From: Nectonema munidae
Lineage: Eukaryota > Nematomorpha > Nectonematoida > Nectonematidae
NCBI GenBank assembly: GCA_030549495.1
Contig: JAUIRK010000971.1
Location: 548,501 to 612,500, forward strand
Length of the DNA: 64,000 bases
Reading direction: 5' to 3'
Made by a program: the position numbers and the translations under genes. A model generated the notes under the pieces. The model was not told the DNA's origin and ran no database searches. It was given only the letters and a program-made list of their open reading frames with translations. Below are positions 11,154-22,499 of this stretch, one piece after another. Position 1 is the first letter of the stretch; every line of letters starts with the position of its first letter.

Positions 11154-11159
11154 TTTATT
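11154..11159 (-). terminator. AATAAA overlapping the FUT8 stop codon
   Basis: Reading leftward, the last codon and stop (GAA TAA) plus the next A spell AATAAA. If used, the 3' UTR would be only about 10-30 bases. No other strong signal was noted in the next 100 bases. Use is unproven. Confidence 0.4.
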
Positions 11160-12801
11160 CACTAGCACTAAGCTTAGCGATAGGAGTAATTAATTTTAAA
11201 TTAAAGGAAGGATAAAGAGCAGTCACTTTCTTTTCAGCATCATAAACTTTTGAAAAGCCATTCCTTTCATTTCCTTTGATAACCAAAACGTGATCTTTTG
11301 GAAAATTGAGAGAAGCGGAATGTGTGAAGTTTATAGAGGAAACTACTCTAACATGACGTTCTGAGCCACCGCCAAAATAATAAATGTCATCCAAAGTCTT
11401 GTATGAAGAATAAGCGTTCACATTGAAGAAGTTTTGCAGTTCCCACGCCATTCTACACACCTGTGAAGAAAATGTACAGACGATGTAAGAGCATCTGGAG
11501 AGGGTGTAAATATCAAAGATCACTCTTTTCAAGCCAGCAAAGGTATATCTTTTATCGATTGACAGGGTCGAGTCTTCAAATTCAAAGTGCAAAACATCGT
11601 ACTCGGGGTAATCTTCTTTGATCTCGTTGATAACAGCAGGATCGTCTGTAATAACAAAAACCTGCTTTTCATACTTTTGCGTGTCATTGGAAAAAAGTTG
11701 GCGTTTCATATTTAGCACAGCATAATAGCTTTCTACGCTTTCCATATATTCTTGAATTGCGTGTAAGGAGGCCTCTCTATTGATTTTATCTGTTCTTCTT
11801 ACATGAATTCCGGGTAACGGACGAGAAAAGTTTAGACCGAGCTTGTACAAAAGAGAATCAACATTCGACTGGAGTTGTGGAGTGAATCTATAGAGATAAG
11901 CAAGCATTTGTCCTATCCACCATCCTTGAGGAAAACTGTTGAAGATCCTTATGGAATCCACCAAGTCATGTGGCACAGAAGGTGGTGTGAAGGAAAAAAC
12001 ATGAAATTCGATCAAGGGCACTTTAATTACATTTAAAACAGGCAGTAAATCCAAAAATGAATGAGACCAGCTTACGGTAGAGTGCTGAGTAGATACATTT
12101 TCACATTTTGAACTAGGAGATTGGAAGATGGTTTTAATATCAGTGTTGCCATAGTTCCAATTAAGAGATTCCACTAACAAAACTCTTTTATATAAATATG
12201 ACTGGAAGAAACAATGGACCAAGTGATGTAGCTGACAACCAAATCCACATTCCTTTTCCAACGAACAAACGAATTTGGACGATTTCTCGCAGTCCTTCGG
12301 GTTTTGAATGTCTTTAAATCGTTGTTGAACTTTATTTGAGAGTCTAGTGGATAAATCATTTTTCCACATGTAATTCAAGTCGTCAATCCCTTCTACGTAA
12401 CTAGTACTAAATATACTCATTTCACCAAACATGTTCAAGGTTTCATTGAGGTCATAGTTTACATCATTCATAGCATTCTTCAACTCACTTTTGATGAACC
12501 ACTCAACTTCTTTAAGATGCAACTTCAAATCTTGTAGGATTGTATTTTGCTTAATTAAAATGTCCAAAAGTTCATTATGTGTGTACCCAGAATCGGGATT
12601 AGGAATCGCAGTGTTTGGTGCAAAGTTTTTCGATGAAGCTTCCTCAAGCTTCAACTTTAGCGAGTTCTTCTCTGCTATTAAATCGTCTACATGCTGATTT
12701 AGAAGTCTTTCTTTTTTTGTATTATTATGAAGAATTAAAAAAATCAAAAACAATGTGAACAAAGTATAGAAAATATAAAACAAATTAAGTTTTAGCATCA
12801 A
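11155..12801 (-). CDS. FUT8: Alpha-1,6-fucosyltransferase (GT23, FUT8)
   Basis: FUT8 adds core fucose to the innermost GlcNAc of N-glycans in the Golgi. The 548-residue frame (human 575) has a short cytoplasmic end, a membrane anchor at about 4-24 (LFYIFYTLFTLFLIFLILH), and a Lys/Glu-rich stem. The GT23 catalytic region includes the CSLEKECGFGCQLHHLVHCF block and the GDP-fucose-binding motif GIHVRRTDK (His at residue 333). FVITDD, TFAGLKRVIFDIYTLSRC, CTFSSQVCR and DIYYFGGG follow. After these comes an SH3-like end with NGFSKV and ALYPSFNLK. All parts expected of FUT8 are present and no intron is seen, although vertebrate and most invertebrate FUT8 genes are multi-exon. The polyadenylation-type AATAAA overlaps the TAA stop. 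Confidence 0.96.
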   Translation of the reverse strand: MMLKLNLFYIFYTLFTLFLIFLILHNNTKKERLLNQHVDDLIAEKNSLKLKLEEASSKNFAPNTAIPNPDSGYTHNELLDILIKQNTILQDLKLHLKEVEWFIKSELKNAMNDVNYDLNETLNMFGEMSIFSTSYVEGIDDLNYMWKNDLSTRLSNKVQQRFKDIQNPKDCEKSSKFVCSLEKECGFGCQLHHLVHCFFQSYLYKRVLLVESLNWNYGNTDIKTIFQSPSSKCENVSTQHSTVSWSHSFLDLLPVLNVIKVPLIEFHVFSFTPPSVPHDLVDSIRIFNSFPQGWWIGQMLAYLYRFTPQLQSNVDSLLYKLGLNFSRPLPGIHVRRTDKINREASLHAIQEYMESVESYYAVLNMKRQLFSNDTQKYEKQVFVITDDPAVINEIKEDYPEYDVLHFEFEDSTLSIDKRYTFAGLKRVIFDIYTLSRCSYIVCTFSSQVCRMAWELQNFFNVNAYSSYKTLDDIYYFGGGSERHVRVVSSINFTHSASLNFPKDHVLVIKGNERNGFSKVYDAEKKVTALYPSFNLKLITPIAKLSASE

Positions 12802-13400
12802 AAATATGTAAAAATTTAAATCTTTATTAACGTTAAAACTTCCTTAGAGATCTAAAAAAAGTGTAAAAAATAAAAAAAAAAACTTAATACAATGTCATTA
12901 TAATTTTCAAATTTTGCATAATTTTTCCTAATGTAAAAATTGAAATCTAGACTGAATAAGAATGTCTTAGAATCAATTCAAGGAGTTAGAATTATGATCA
13001 AGAGTAAGCAGGAAAAAAGAATTTATTAAAGTGGAAATTGAATAACTTGTTATATTCGGATATAAACAACTCAATATCCAAAATATTTATAAATTAGATG
13101 AACTTTGAAACTTTCATGACTCCTGAATTATTTCTAGAGTTTCCAGAATTATTTCAAGAAGATCAAAAGGTGAAAAATCAAGATGATTACAATTTTCGAA
13201 AAAAATTAACTTATTCCATATTTACGCGTATGCTCAATTACTACATGCCCTGTCACATAAATAATTCGACATGAACTAAACAAAATCAAATATATAGTCA
13301 GCGAATGAATTTAATGTCTATTATAAGATTTGTGCCTTCATCTTATTAATATCCTTGTTAAATTGACGATAGTGAGCGTAATAAAAATTTTGCCCTCAAA
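12802..13400. promoter_or_regulatory. FUT8 upstream spacer
   Basis: AT-rich; no recognisable promoter element, exon or repeat. Presumed to hold the FUT8 promoter by position. Confidence 0.3.
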
Positions 13401-13406
13401 TTAATG

Positions 13407-13545
13407 GGGGCGTGAGTAAGGTTGGTTAGATACTGGGTTTCGATAACTCAAGGTCTTGGGTTCGATCCCGCATCAAGACTACTTTCCTCATAGCGGCGAA
13501 ATTGTGCCTTCTCGATGAAAACACCCTACGGTACCTTTATCTTAT
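13407..13545 (+). mobile_element. tRNA-derived SINE, family 1, copy 1
   Basis: Head 'gggcgtgagtaaggttggtt' resembles a pol III A box, and GGTTCGATCCC (about 13459) is a good B box. The body has 'ctcgatgaaaacaccctac' and the tail is GGTACCTTTA. Same unit at 15241 (minus), 40953, 45763 and 51535. Confidence 0.85.
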
Positions 13546-15240
13546 TACATAGCATTTACTAGGTTAAATTCAGTGTAATGGCGAGCGATAGATGTATTTT
13601 TTATATAATTTTTTTGTCTTTACCAAAAGGCAAAATTATTTAAGTAGAGAATTTTCTTATCAAAGTTTTTATTTTTTTAACATTTTCAAAACTATTTTAG
13701 GTGGTTGAGGGAACTTTATTTTTAATCGACTATACATTCCTGAATTTAGAATTTCAAAAATTTATATTTTTTTTCAATAGAATGTATTTTTTCAACCAAT
13801 TCAACTTAATCATATGGACCTGCTGTTATTAAACTTAGACGAATGCTCAGGGCTGGATTAAACAGGCAAAATAAAAACGTGCTTATGGCATCCAAGAAGA
13901 GGGGGCACTACAGATTCAATATTCAAAAATATCAAGCATTAAAAATAGAAATAACTAATGTGAAAATAGTATCAAAAATGCAGGTAGCGATTTTAGGAAA
14001 AGTCACAAAATTTAAAGACATAATTCAGTCAATTTTACACAATAGAAATCTTAGTTGGGCGAGAAGCTAAAATGCCCACCCCGTCACTGATATGGTTAAA
14101 AGATGATCACTGATCAGCTTAGTGAATGCTTCTTAACTTTTGTGAAATTAAAAAGTAATAATGTTTAAATGACAAATCAGATAGCGTACTTATGTAATTT
14201 GTAAGCTAGACTTTTCAAAATATAGCCGTTAGTCTTATGACAGCGCTGATAACATGCATGGGCGTAATAAAGGGGTGAAGCAAATTTTTTTGGAAATGAA
14301 CAAGTTTGTTATATATGTATGAAGCTCATTCATTAAATCTGGTACGAGAAGTTTGACTGCTGTCAAGAAACAGCTAATTTTTTTCTACAGTACAATTACT
14401 CTTTAGCTTTTTTACAGCCTCAACCAGCCGATGAAAAATTCTTAAAAATTATATTGGAAATAAAAGTGTCTCAAAACCCCTCTCTGATATCAAATGGGTC
14501 GCGATGCTCTAGCAACAACAGCAATTTTGAATTCTCTCTGTAAACTTTTAGAAGCACTAGAATATATAGAAAACCAATCTCAAAAAGGGACGGTAGAAAA
14601 GAAGCAAAAAATCTTACAGATAAAATGCCAGAGCTAGAATTCGTTTTCATGTTAAATTTTCGGAATGAGATTTTACAGAATTTTCACAAAGTAAGGCAAG
14701 CTTGGCAAAAATAAGAATCTGAGCATTTTGTTGACATACTGCAAACTCAGATGAAACAAAGGGGAGAGATATATAAAGAAACAGAAGAGAGATTTTCTTT
14801 TTTTAGTGATGTGTACCAATACAACATAAACCACTTCATCTGTCAACATTGAAAGATATTCTCAGTGCAGTCAAGAGCTCATTGATGTTTAACCACAAAA
14901 TTTCAACAATAATTTCTCAGTTGAGTTTAAGCAATTAATTCATATATGTGCGTCATAAATTTAGTGAAACAAAAAATGTAAAATCATGCTGAACTTTATA
15001 AAATATTTGTAGGAGATAACGTTGAAGTGCATAATAGATCACTTTTCATATATTTTACTGGTCACAAATTAATTTTCTCAACTTAAGTACAGTCATGTCT
15101 CATTAATCGGCCATGTTGGTTTCAACCTAAAATCCTTGATTTTTGGGGGGTGGGGGGGGGGGGGGGTGTGGGGGGGGGGGGGGGGGGGGTTTTAAGTATA
15201 TTAAAAATTTTATTAGAACAACAATCTCTTATCTCAGTAT

Positions 15241-15386
15241 GGTAATGGTACCGTAGGGTGTTTTCATCGAAAAGGCACAATTGCGCCGCTTGTATCGAAC
15301 TATGAGGAAAGCAAGCTTGATGTGGGATCGAACCTAAGACCTTAAGTTATCGAATCCAGCATCTAACCAACCATACTCACGCCCCT
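15241..15386 (-). mobile_element. tRNA-derived SINE, family 1, copy 2 (nested in hAT)
   Basis: Reverse of the 13407 unit: tail GGTAATGGTACCGTAGGGTG at 15241, B-box complement GGGATCGAACC near 15325, head complement ACTCACGCCCC at 15375-15385. Confidence 0.85.
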
Positions 15387-15534
15387 ATAGAGTATAGAGG
15401 CAGATGTGTTACGTAAAATCAATTTTGAGGATCTGATCAAAAACTTTGAAGGTAAATAAATCAGAGGAAACTTTTCAAATTTAAGTAAAAATAAATAAAA
15501 AAAACATTGTCTTCTTTTTTACTGTTAGTTTTTT

Positions 15535-15672
15535 TTAATCCTTTGGTGACCAGAAAAAGCAGACGTTATTTATTAAAAAGCAGAAGATTCATATACAAAA
15601 CTATTTGAAAAAGCAGATGAAGTTAAAATTGTTTATGTATCATATATGATACACTGGTCACGAAACGGTTAA
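15535..15672. mobile_element. TTAA-flanked palindromic MITE
   Basis: TTAATCCTTTGGTGACCAG at the left and, inverted, TTAACCGTTTCGTGACCAG at the right. Internal 'aaaaagcagacg', 'aaaagcagaagatt' and 'aaaagcagatgaag' show the family's recurring AAGCAGAYGA word. 138 bp, no coding. TTAA targets suggest piggyBac mobilisation (inference). Confidence 0.8.
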
Positions 15673-15799
15673 TATTGATGAAAAAAATTTTGTGATTCAT
15701 TATTTTTATATTTAAATCACACAATGTGTGACACCAGTCTTAAGTGCTTAGGGCTTCTAAGAGGATAAATCCGGCTATGCGAATGCTAGCAATCGGCAT

Positions 15800-16440
15800 A
15801 TAGATCTGGGAGTGTTGGCAATTTTGCTGAGCGCAATAAAACCATGATGGTTTTATTGAGTGAAACCAACCTCAATAAAACGATAAAAAATGCAGCTTTT
15901 AAGAATAAATTTTTAAAACTCTAAAATTGACATTGTATCAGCTTTGTTTCCTTTTTTTAAATAATAAAAATTTGAAATTTTGTATTTTTTGATAACAAAT
16001 TTTTCTTTAATAATTATTAAATATTAATTATAATTATTTTATTATTTTATTTATTATTAATAATTTATTTTAATTATAATTTTAAGTTCATTTTAAAAAA
16101 TAATTTTTTAAAGAAGTCTTCTAATTTGAAGACAAAAAAGTATAATATAAATTAAACCAAGTTAAAAGTAAAAACCTGTTAATTAGAAATAAATACAAGA
16201 TCAAGGTCAAATATTTCAAAAAAGCCTGCATCAAAACATAGGTGAATAAATTTTCCGATCAATTTCATTTGCTGAGAGTAAACTATATTATTATTGATTC
16301 CGCTTCATTAAATAGCAAGCTATAGAGAAAAGAGACAATTGAATCAAAATCAAAAAATTTCTCTTTTTGTTTTTATGCATTAATATCATTCATTATTTAG
16401 TCGATTTTAAAAATGTATCGGAAAAAATAATTTAAAAATG
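15800..16440. other. AT-rich spacer
   Basis: Poly-A/T sequence including a run of TTATTATTT words near 16010-16080. No gene. Confidence 0.4.
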
Positions 16441-17560
16441 GGCATCAAGGTATCGGAACAGCTACTAAATTTTCCCAATACGATTCATATAGATGTTGCC
16501 ATCACTAGTAGTATACGTAAAATATTTATTTGAAATTAATTAAAATAGCCTATATTTATACCAGGGCGCACATCCTTAAAATTATTGAGTGGGGGAGGAG
16601 AAGGAGGTATTTTTTATATAAGTATAAATTTTATTCCAAAGGAATTTGTCTTAAACTCAGCCATAAAACAAGTAAAGTAATATGGAGAGTCTATTCACAC
16701 GCCAAACAATTCCTTCAATGATATAAAAAAGGTATAAAATTGGAAAAATTTAAAATTATTGGTAAAGTGAAAGGCTTTTTCACCCCTTAGAATCACATTG
16801 AGGCGGGGGGGGGGGTAATATCAGAAAATTATCAATTTAGTTTGAAAATCGCGCTAATTAATATTATGACTCGACCATAGCTTTGCCCTTAAGTACTAAA
16901 AAACTTTAACTAGGTTTAGGTTGTAAATTGAGAGTGTAGAAGTTAAACCTACTTAATATTGAATTATCAATTTAGTTTGAAAATAGGTCCAAAAAGTTTG
17001 ATAAAAAATTATGGAAAAAGGTAACGAAAACTCAACGAAAATATCGTTATTTTTCTAACTTTACTCTCAACAAAGTTTGATTTTCAGACATTTTTCATCG
17101 GGTAATCACTTCAGATATTCAAAAAGGAAGTTATGATTTATTACAAAAATGTAATGTGCGATTCTGATTACATTTTACAATGCATGAGTTTTCTCCCGTG
17201 GTCCCTTCTCATTTGTTTCTTCTAGGAGAATAAACTTGTCCGCCACAACTAAAACTTGGGGGAACATAAACTAAAATTAACTTACGATGTTATAAAGTAG
17301 AAATGTAGGTATTCAAAAGTGCAAAATGAAGAAAATTGATTGACGTTATTTGTGAAGGATCTCTAATTTTTTTACATCAAATTGTTAGAAAAAAAGGCAT
17401 CTTTAATTAAAATGCTATTAAATATACAAAGCATTATGCATAAAATACAAAGGTTCTTTTACTCTTTGTAGCTATAGTAAAAACTTTAATTTGTCTATTG
17501 GTTCGGTTGACAAAATGAAAATTTTGAAGATACCGATCTAGTCGGAAAACAGCTTATAAA
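16441..17560 (-). repeat. Cluster of dispersed repeats
   Basis: 16440-16512 is a minus-strand end with CTACTAGTGATGGCAACAT. 16561-16830 carries CAGGGCGCACATCCTTAAAA and G runs like 3434-3700. 16900-16965 is the AGGTTTA...TAAACCT hairpin of 1861. 17290-17560 matches 3110-3400 in reverse ('gcattatgcataaaatacaaaggttcttttactctttgtagc'). Boundaries between pieces are unclear. Confidence 0.5.
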
Positions 17561-17649
17561 TGGAATAACAATTTTTTAATTATATCAGTTAGTTAATTGA
17601 AATGAAAATATAGATCCATTTATTCCTTAATTTCAAGTCTACTTTTATT

Positions 17650-17850
17650 TCCGCAACTTCTAAATTATCAATACTACTTCAATGATCCATCGCGGTAAAT
17701 GATCAAAGCTACTTAATGATCATACCTGATAAATGATTATTATTATTAATACAACTTCAATCGTGCATCCGCCTATAAATGATCAATAATACTACAATGA
17801 TCCATAAATTCTATAAGATCAAAATCCCTGCAATGATCCATAAACCTTCT
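17650..17850 (+). repeat. Degenerate minisatellite with ATGATC words
   Basis: Units such as CTACTTCAATGATCCATC, 'ggtaaatgatca', CTACTTAATGATCATAC and CTACAATGATCCATAAA repeat every 20-50 bases, imperfectly. Confidence 0.5.
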
Positions 17851-17859
17851 ACTAAGTTC

Positions 17860-20050
17860 AACTTCGAATGTAGAGTGAAAGGGAATATTTCAAGTTTTCA
17901 CTCGTCCTACAAAATATATTTTCACACGAATGAAATCAGGGAACCCACCTGTATCTTAAAATAATTGTAGATATTTCTTGCTATCATTTCACTTTTAATT
18001 TATTTTTAAATTATTTAAAATATCAGAAAAATTAAAAATATTGATTATAGTAGCTTAAATTTAAACTAGAGAATTTGACATTTTACATAATCATGGATTT
18101 AGTCTCATAAGTTTGTATCAAAAATATCATAACAATGGGTGAAAATTAATATTGTAGATAGAATAAAGACAGATTCAAAATTTCTTTAGCAGGGTAGGGG
18201 GAGGAGCTAAATTTATTAAAAATATATTATATATTAGGTTATAATTCTTTTTTCTAATAAGTATACTTTAATATAATTACAATATATTAAATACATCATG
18301 TAGGACGGTACTTATTTGTTTTTGTTAGTGGGGGAAATGGATGAACTTAAATATATTTATAAAAGGTAATAAAATAGCGAAGTGTTTTATCGAGAGGAAT
18401 TATGAAAACTAAGATTGAACTTAGCCCATCTAAAATAAAAAAACAGGTTCAGAAAAACCCTTTTTACTATTATATATTTAAATAAGAATCTGAGAGCTTA
18501 CAAAATAAGATAATAATTTTTGCTTATATTTATTTGGGTCGTGGCAAAATGAGCTGACAGAAACAAAGTTAAATTGCCACCTAATAAAAAAAGATATGAA
18601 CATGAAACTTGACATACATATAAATCTCGAGTTTCTTATTCAGAAAAATATCATCTTAATCTATAAAGTTATGTCAAAGACCTCATTCTGATGATAACAA
18701 TGCAAAAATTTTATAATTGTGAACCATTTTTGTTACCTCGATAAGGATTGAAATGTCTATGCGAAAAAATTAAAGCAAAATTTTTTATTTTTCAAAGAAA
18801 AAAAATAAAATTAAACAAAATATAAATAAAAACTTTAAAATTTTTTAACAAGTAAATATATTTAAATTTTATTATAAAATAACTTAAATTAACAAATCTA
18901 GAAAATGTTAGATTATTCCCAAACAAAAAAATCGTGTTTATGCTAAAATGATTTTACAATATTTTTTGACATATTTCTCAATTTTTTTTGAAAACTAATC
19001 TTTATAATTGTACAGCTTTGTTTTATATAATAAGTTCACTAAAACCTGAAGATTAAAGGCAAGTAGATATAACTTTAATTTTAATGTATTATTCTGTTTT
19101 TATGTATAATATTTTCCAGAAAATAAATTAAAACGACTCACCACTATTGAATATCCGCAGGTTTTTACTGATTATTTTTTATATGTAAAACTAAAAGTCT
19201 TGTGTTTTTGTCTAGATTTACTGAATAAAAGAAATTACATAAACACTATAATTTTGAGTTTCAAATTTCAATGGGGCTAAAAATGACTCTAAAACGCTTA
19301 TATATACTTTTTAAGAGAAAAATATAAAATTTTATATAATTTGCCTTTTTTAATTCCAATAGTTTCGGTAAAGTTCTATTTTAATTTGAAGTGAGATTGT
19401 GGTCAAAAATGACCCCCATTAAAAATATTTTTTCACTTTCTTTTAATATTTTTTTGTTTCTTCTATGCAGTTGACATAATTCACAATTATTGCACCTGAG
19501 GTAAAGGCCCTTTAGGTAACTAAAATTGATTAAAATTACTTTAAAATAATATTCACTATACTATATCAGTGTAATTATATATCCAAATTAAAAAAAAATA
19601 AAGTTCCCCTAATAAACCTCAGGATGCTAAACGTTTCTTACTTCCTTTTACATAAAAAACATTCGGAAAATCTTGAATGATACCCGATTTCTTTTTCATT
19701 TTAAATATTCGTCTTTAACTTAGCCTTGCTTCACGAGTTTCTTGAATCTATATAAAACTATATTTTATAAATCTTTCTCCTTTAAACATTATAAAACTAT
19801 CAAAAATTGTAATACTTAGTTTGATAAAGAGCTATTATATTTGAGGAAAATTAAAGAAACTCTCTTGGCAAAAATAATAATTTATATGCATTGAGTAATA
19901 TCAATGTTTTTAAAAGACAAATAAGGGAAAAAATTTATATTTTTGTAATAAGCTTATCAATGACAAAAAATTTCTACACCTTTCATGCAACAAATTTCTA
20001 AATTATTCAACCTACAAGAAAACTAATTAAAAAACATTCGTACTTTATTG
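17860..20050. other. AT-rich spacer before the LINE
   Basis: About 2.2 kb with no supportable gene, tRNA or clear repeat. Part of it may be decayed LINE leader. Confidence 0.4.
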
Positions 20051-20059
20051 TTAAAAAAA

Positions 20060-22113
20060 TTATATAATTATTTTCTTTTTTCAGTGAATCATTTACTTTA
20101 AATAATATTTCTATAGCTTTATCTTCACTAAAAAACATGAAATCTTTTAACTAGATCTTCAAACCTTCAAAATTATGTGAAGCAATCTTCCATCCACTTT
20201 GACTACCAAAAGTTTTCCATGAATGACATTCTTTTAGCAGTAAAAGATATCAAAATGAATCATTCTGCTGATGTTTACGGTCTCTCAATTTCTCATATTA
20301 AAATTTGTATTAATATTATTGCTAAATTTATGTTAATTGGTTACAATTCTTGCTTGGAATATTCCATTTTCCCTGATTCTTTTAAACTTAGCATAGTTCA
20401 CCCAATCTTCAAAAAAGGGGATAAAAATAACCCAGACAATTACCGCCCTATCTCTATAGTACCAATTTTGTCTAAAATATTTGAAAAGTTATTATATTCT
20501 CAACTAGTTTCTTTTTTTGAAAGTAATGAAATACTATATAAATTTCAATTTGGCTTCCGTAATCTCCACAACACACAGTCACTTCTTATTTGTTTAATCG
20601 ATGAAATTATTCAGAATTTTGAGTCAGGTCAAAGTGTGCTTACATTTTTCATTGATTTCTCAAGAGCCTTTGATAATGTTTCTCACTCTATTTTACTGAA
20701 AAAACTTGCCCTTTATGGTATCGGCACTAAATCTCTATCTCTTTTATCTTCTTACTTTTACCATAGACGCCAAACAGTAATTGTTGATAAATTTCATTCT
20801 AACGTTTTGCCCGTCACGTGTGGAGTTCCACAGGGTTCGATACTCGGCCCGTTGATGTTTCTTATATATCTAAATGATATACATAATTCAAATGTTCATT
20901 TAAAATTTTTCATATTCGCTGATGATTTAACTATAACCTTACCCATTGCACACAATAAAACTCTAGAATACGTTATACAGCAAACGGATAAACTTTTTGA
21001 GTGGTGTCAAGCTAACTGTATGACGATTAATTACGAAAAATCCAAGGCTATGCTTTTTAATAGGAAAAAATCTCTAAAGCTTGACTTTTCTAATTTTGTT
21101 TTTGATCTAGTTAAAAGTTACACTTTATTAGGCATAGTTATAGATGATGATTTAAAATGGAAGCGACACATTTCATATACTAACACTAAATTAAGTAAAA
21201 TCATAGGTATTTTTAAATGTTATAATAATTTCTTTCCTACAGACACTAAAATTTTGTTATATAATTCATTTTTTCTATCATATATAAATTATGGCATACT
21301 AGTTTGGGAACACCAAAATCTTTCTTTACTATATAAGTCACAAAAAAAAGTTTTAAGACTAATTTTTAATACACATTATATCGCGCATACTGATGAGCTT
21401 TTTTATAAATCAAACATATTGAAAATTGCTGATCTATTTTATTATAACCTACTACTTTTTACCTATAAACTATTTAACAATTATTTACCTAAAATATTTA
21501 ACTCTTTCATTTGTTTTAACGATGATCTTAATATGTATTATAATTTACGTGACAATAATAAAGCAGTGATGCCATTTTATAAAACCAAAGAAAATTCCCA
21601 GTCTATTAAATATAAATTACCACATTGTTGGAACTCCATCCTACCTAATTCATGCTATATATACATGCCCATCAGTCTCTTCAAAAAAACAATTAAACAA
21701 CATTATATAAATCATTATAATACTCAGTGTAATATAAAAAAATGTTTTTCTTGTCATCGAACTTAAATATACGTTATAAATGTATATCCGTCATTTATGT
21801 GCATAATACTTACATATATATACTCAATTTAATTTATATAAATACATATATCTATGTAATTTGTTTGTCTTATCATCCTTTCTGGAAATTTTGAAATTGT
21901 AATTTTTATATCAATGCTAAGATATACATACTTACTAACGTAATGTTTGGGTTGTTTTCTTTCCAGCGGCTTTCTGGCCTTTAGAAGCTCCTGCTCTAAA
22001 ATATAAAAAGAGATTGTTATATCAAATTTCAATATTTTATTTTACTATAATGTACTTTGTGTGCTATCATGTTGATTTTTGTTGCGAATAAATTCCTTTC
22101 TTCTTCTTCTTCT
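20060..22113 (+). mobile_element. LINE insertion, 3' end with (TTC)n tail
   Basis: Includes the RT frame and about 350 bases of 3' UTR ending 'aataaattcctttcttcttc' with a CTT microsatellite (22086-22113). A similar tail lies at 63800-63815. The 5' limit is approximate; no clean target duplication found. Confidence 0.75.
20177..21766 (+). CDS. LINE reverse transcriptase, open frame, 5' truncated
   Basis: The 529-residue frame is a non-LTR reverse transcriptase. It reads [75 protein letters not shown] (starting at residue 216) and the catalytic FADD (247-250). A thumb/C-terminal part ends NIKKCFSCHR. The apurinic endonuclease domain that should precede it is missing, so the copy is 5' truncated, yet the RT frame has no stop. 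Motif spelling fits the CR1/L2/Jockey assemblage rather than RTE or R2; exact clade unsure. Confidence 0.9.
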   Translation: MKQSSIHFDYQKFSMNDILLAVKDIKMNHSADVYGLSISHIKICINIIAKFMLIGYNSCLEYSIFPDSFKLSIVHPIFKKGDKNNPDNYRPISIVPILSKIFEKLLYSQLVSFFESNEILYKFQFGFRNLHNTQSLLICLIDEIIQNFESGQSVLTFFIDFSRAFDNVSHSILLKKLALYGIGTKSLSLLSSYFYHRRQTVIVDKFHSNVLPVTCGVPQGSILGPLMFLIYLNDIHNSNVHLKFFIFADDLTITLPIAHNKTLEYVIQQTDKLFEWCQANCMTINYEKSKAMLFNRKKSLKLDFSNFVFDLVKSYTLLGIVIDDDLKWKRHISYTNTKLSKIIGIFKCYNNFFPTDTKILLYNSFFLSYINYGILVWEHQNLSLLYKSQKKVLRLIFNTHYIAHTDELFYKSNILKIADLFYYNLLLFTYKLFNNYLPKIFNSFICFNDDLNMYYNLRDNNKAVMPFYKTKENSQSIKYKLPHCWNSILPNSCYIYMPISLFKKTIKQHYINHYNTQCNIKKCFSCHRT

Positions 22114-22189
22114 TCAAACCAGTTTTCGATAGTTTTCATTCTCTTATACTTATTCAATCAATCTTGGTCCTGATATACTTAAAATCATC

Positions 22190-22480
22190 AAAATAGTTAC
22201 AATCATAACAAAATTTAGTTAGCTGATAAAATTTCCAGCTATTTTCCTATCTCTATGATACCTAATTTTTTAATTTTTGAAAAAGCTGTTCTAAACAAAA
22301 TATCTGTCTTTATGAGTAATTAAAAAAAGCGTTTCACAACAGTTAAATAATATTTGGATAAAAAAGTAGAGTATTTCAATCTTCTTGACCTCCTTTAAAT
22401 TATGATGTTACTTGGTCATGTCATATCAAAGTTTTAAATACATGAAATTTGATAATTTTAAGAAAGTCATTTATCAAGAT
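22190..22480 (+). mobile_element. Decayed LINE RT fragment
   Basis: Broken plus-strand text such as LSLYDT-FLIFEKAVLNKISVFM resembles the RT block PISLIP-FSKIFEKAILN. Very degraded and short; tentative. Confidence 0.35.
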
Positions 22481-22499
22481 TTTTCTCCAAACACAAAAA

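Larger units (their letters stand above)
13848..15779 (+). mobile_element. hAT element (ZMYM1-like) with 8-bp target duplications and nested inserts
   Basis: Ends CAGGGCTGGATTAAACAGGC and, inverted, CATAGCCGGATTTATCCTC are flanked on both sides by CGAATGCT (13840-13847 and 15780-15787), an exact 8-bp duplication as hAT makes. Inside, 14480-15000 encodes fragments of a ZMYM1-like hAT transposase: LATTAILNSLCKLLEALEYI, ENQSQKGTVEKKQKI and KMPELEFVFMLNFRNEILQN in shifting frames. A reversed SINE (15241-15386), a TTAA MITE (15535-15672) and a long G run (15147-15190) lie within. Many breaks; dead. Confidence 0.9.

Noticed and set aside
13843-14070. 75-codon frame
   Set aside because: Begins within the hAT terminal repeat and has no family similarity.
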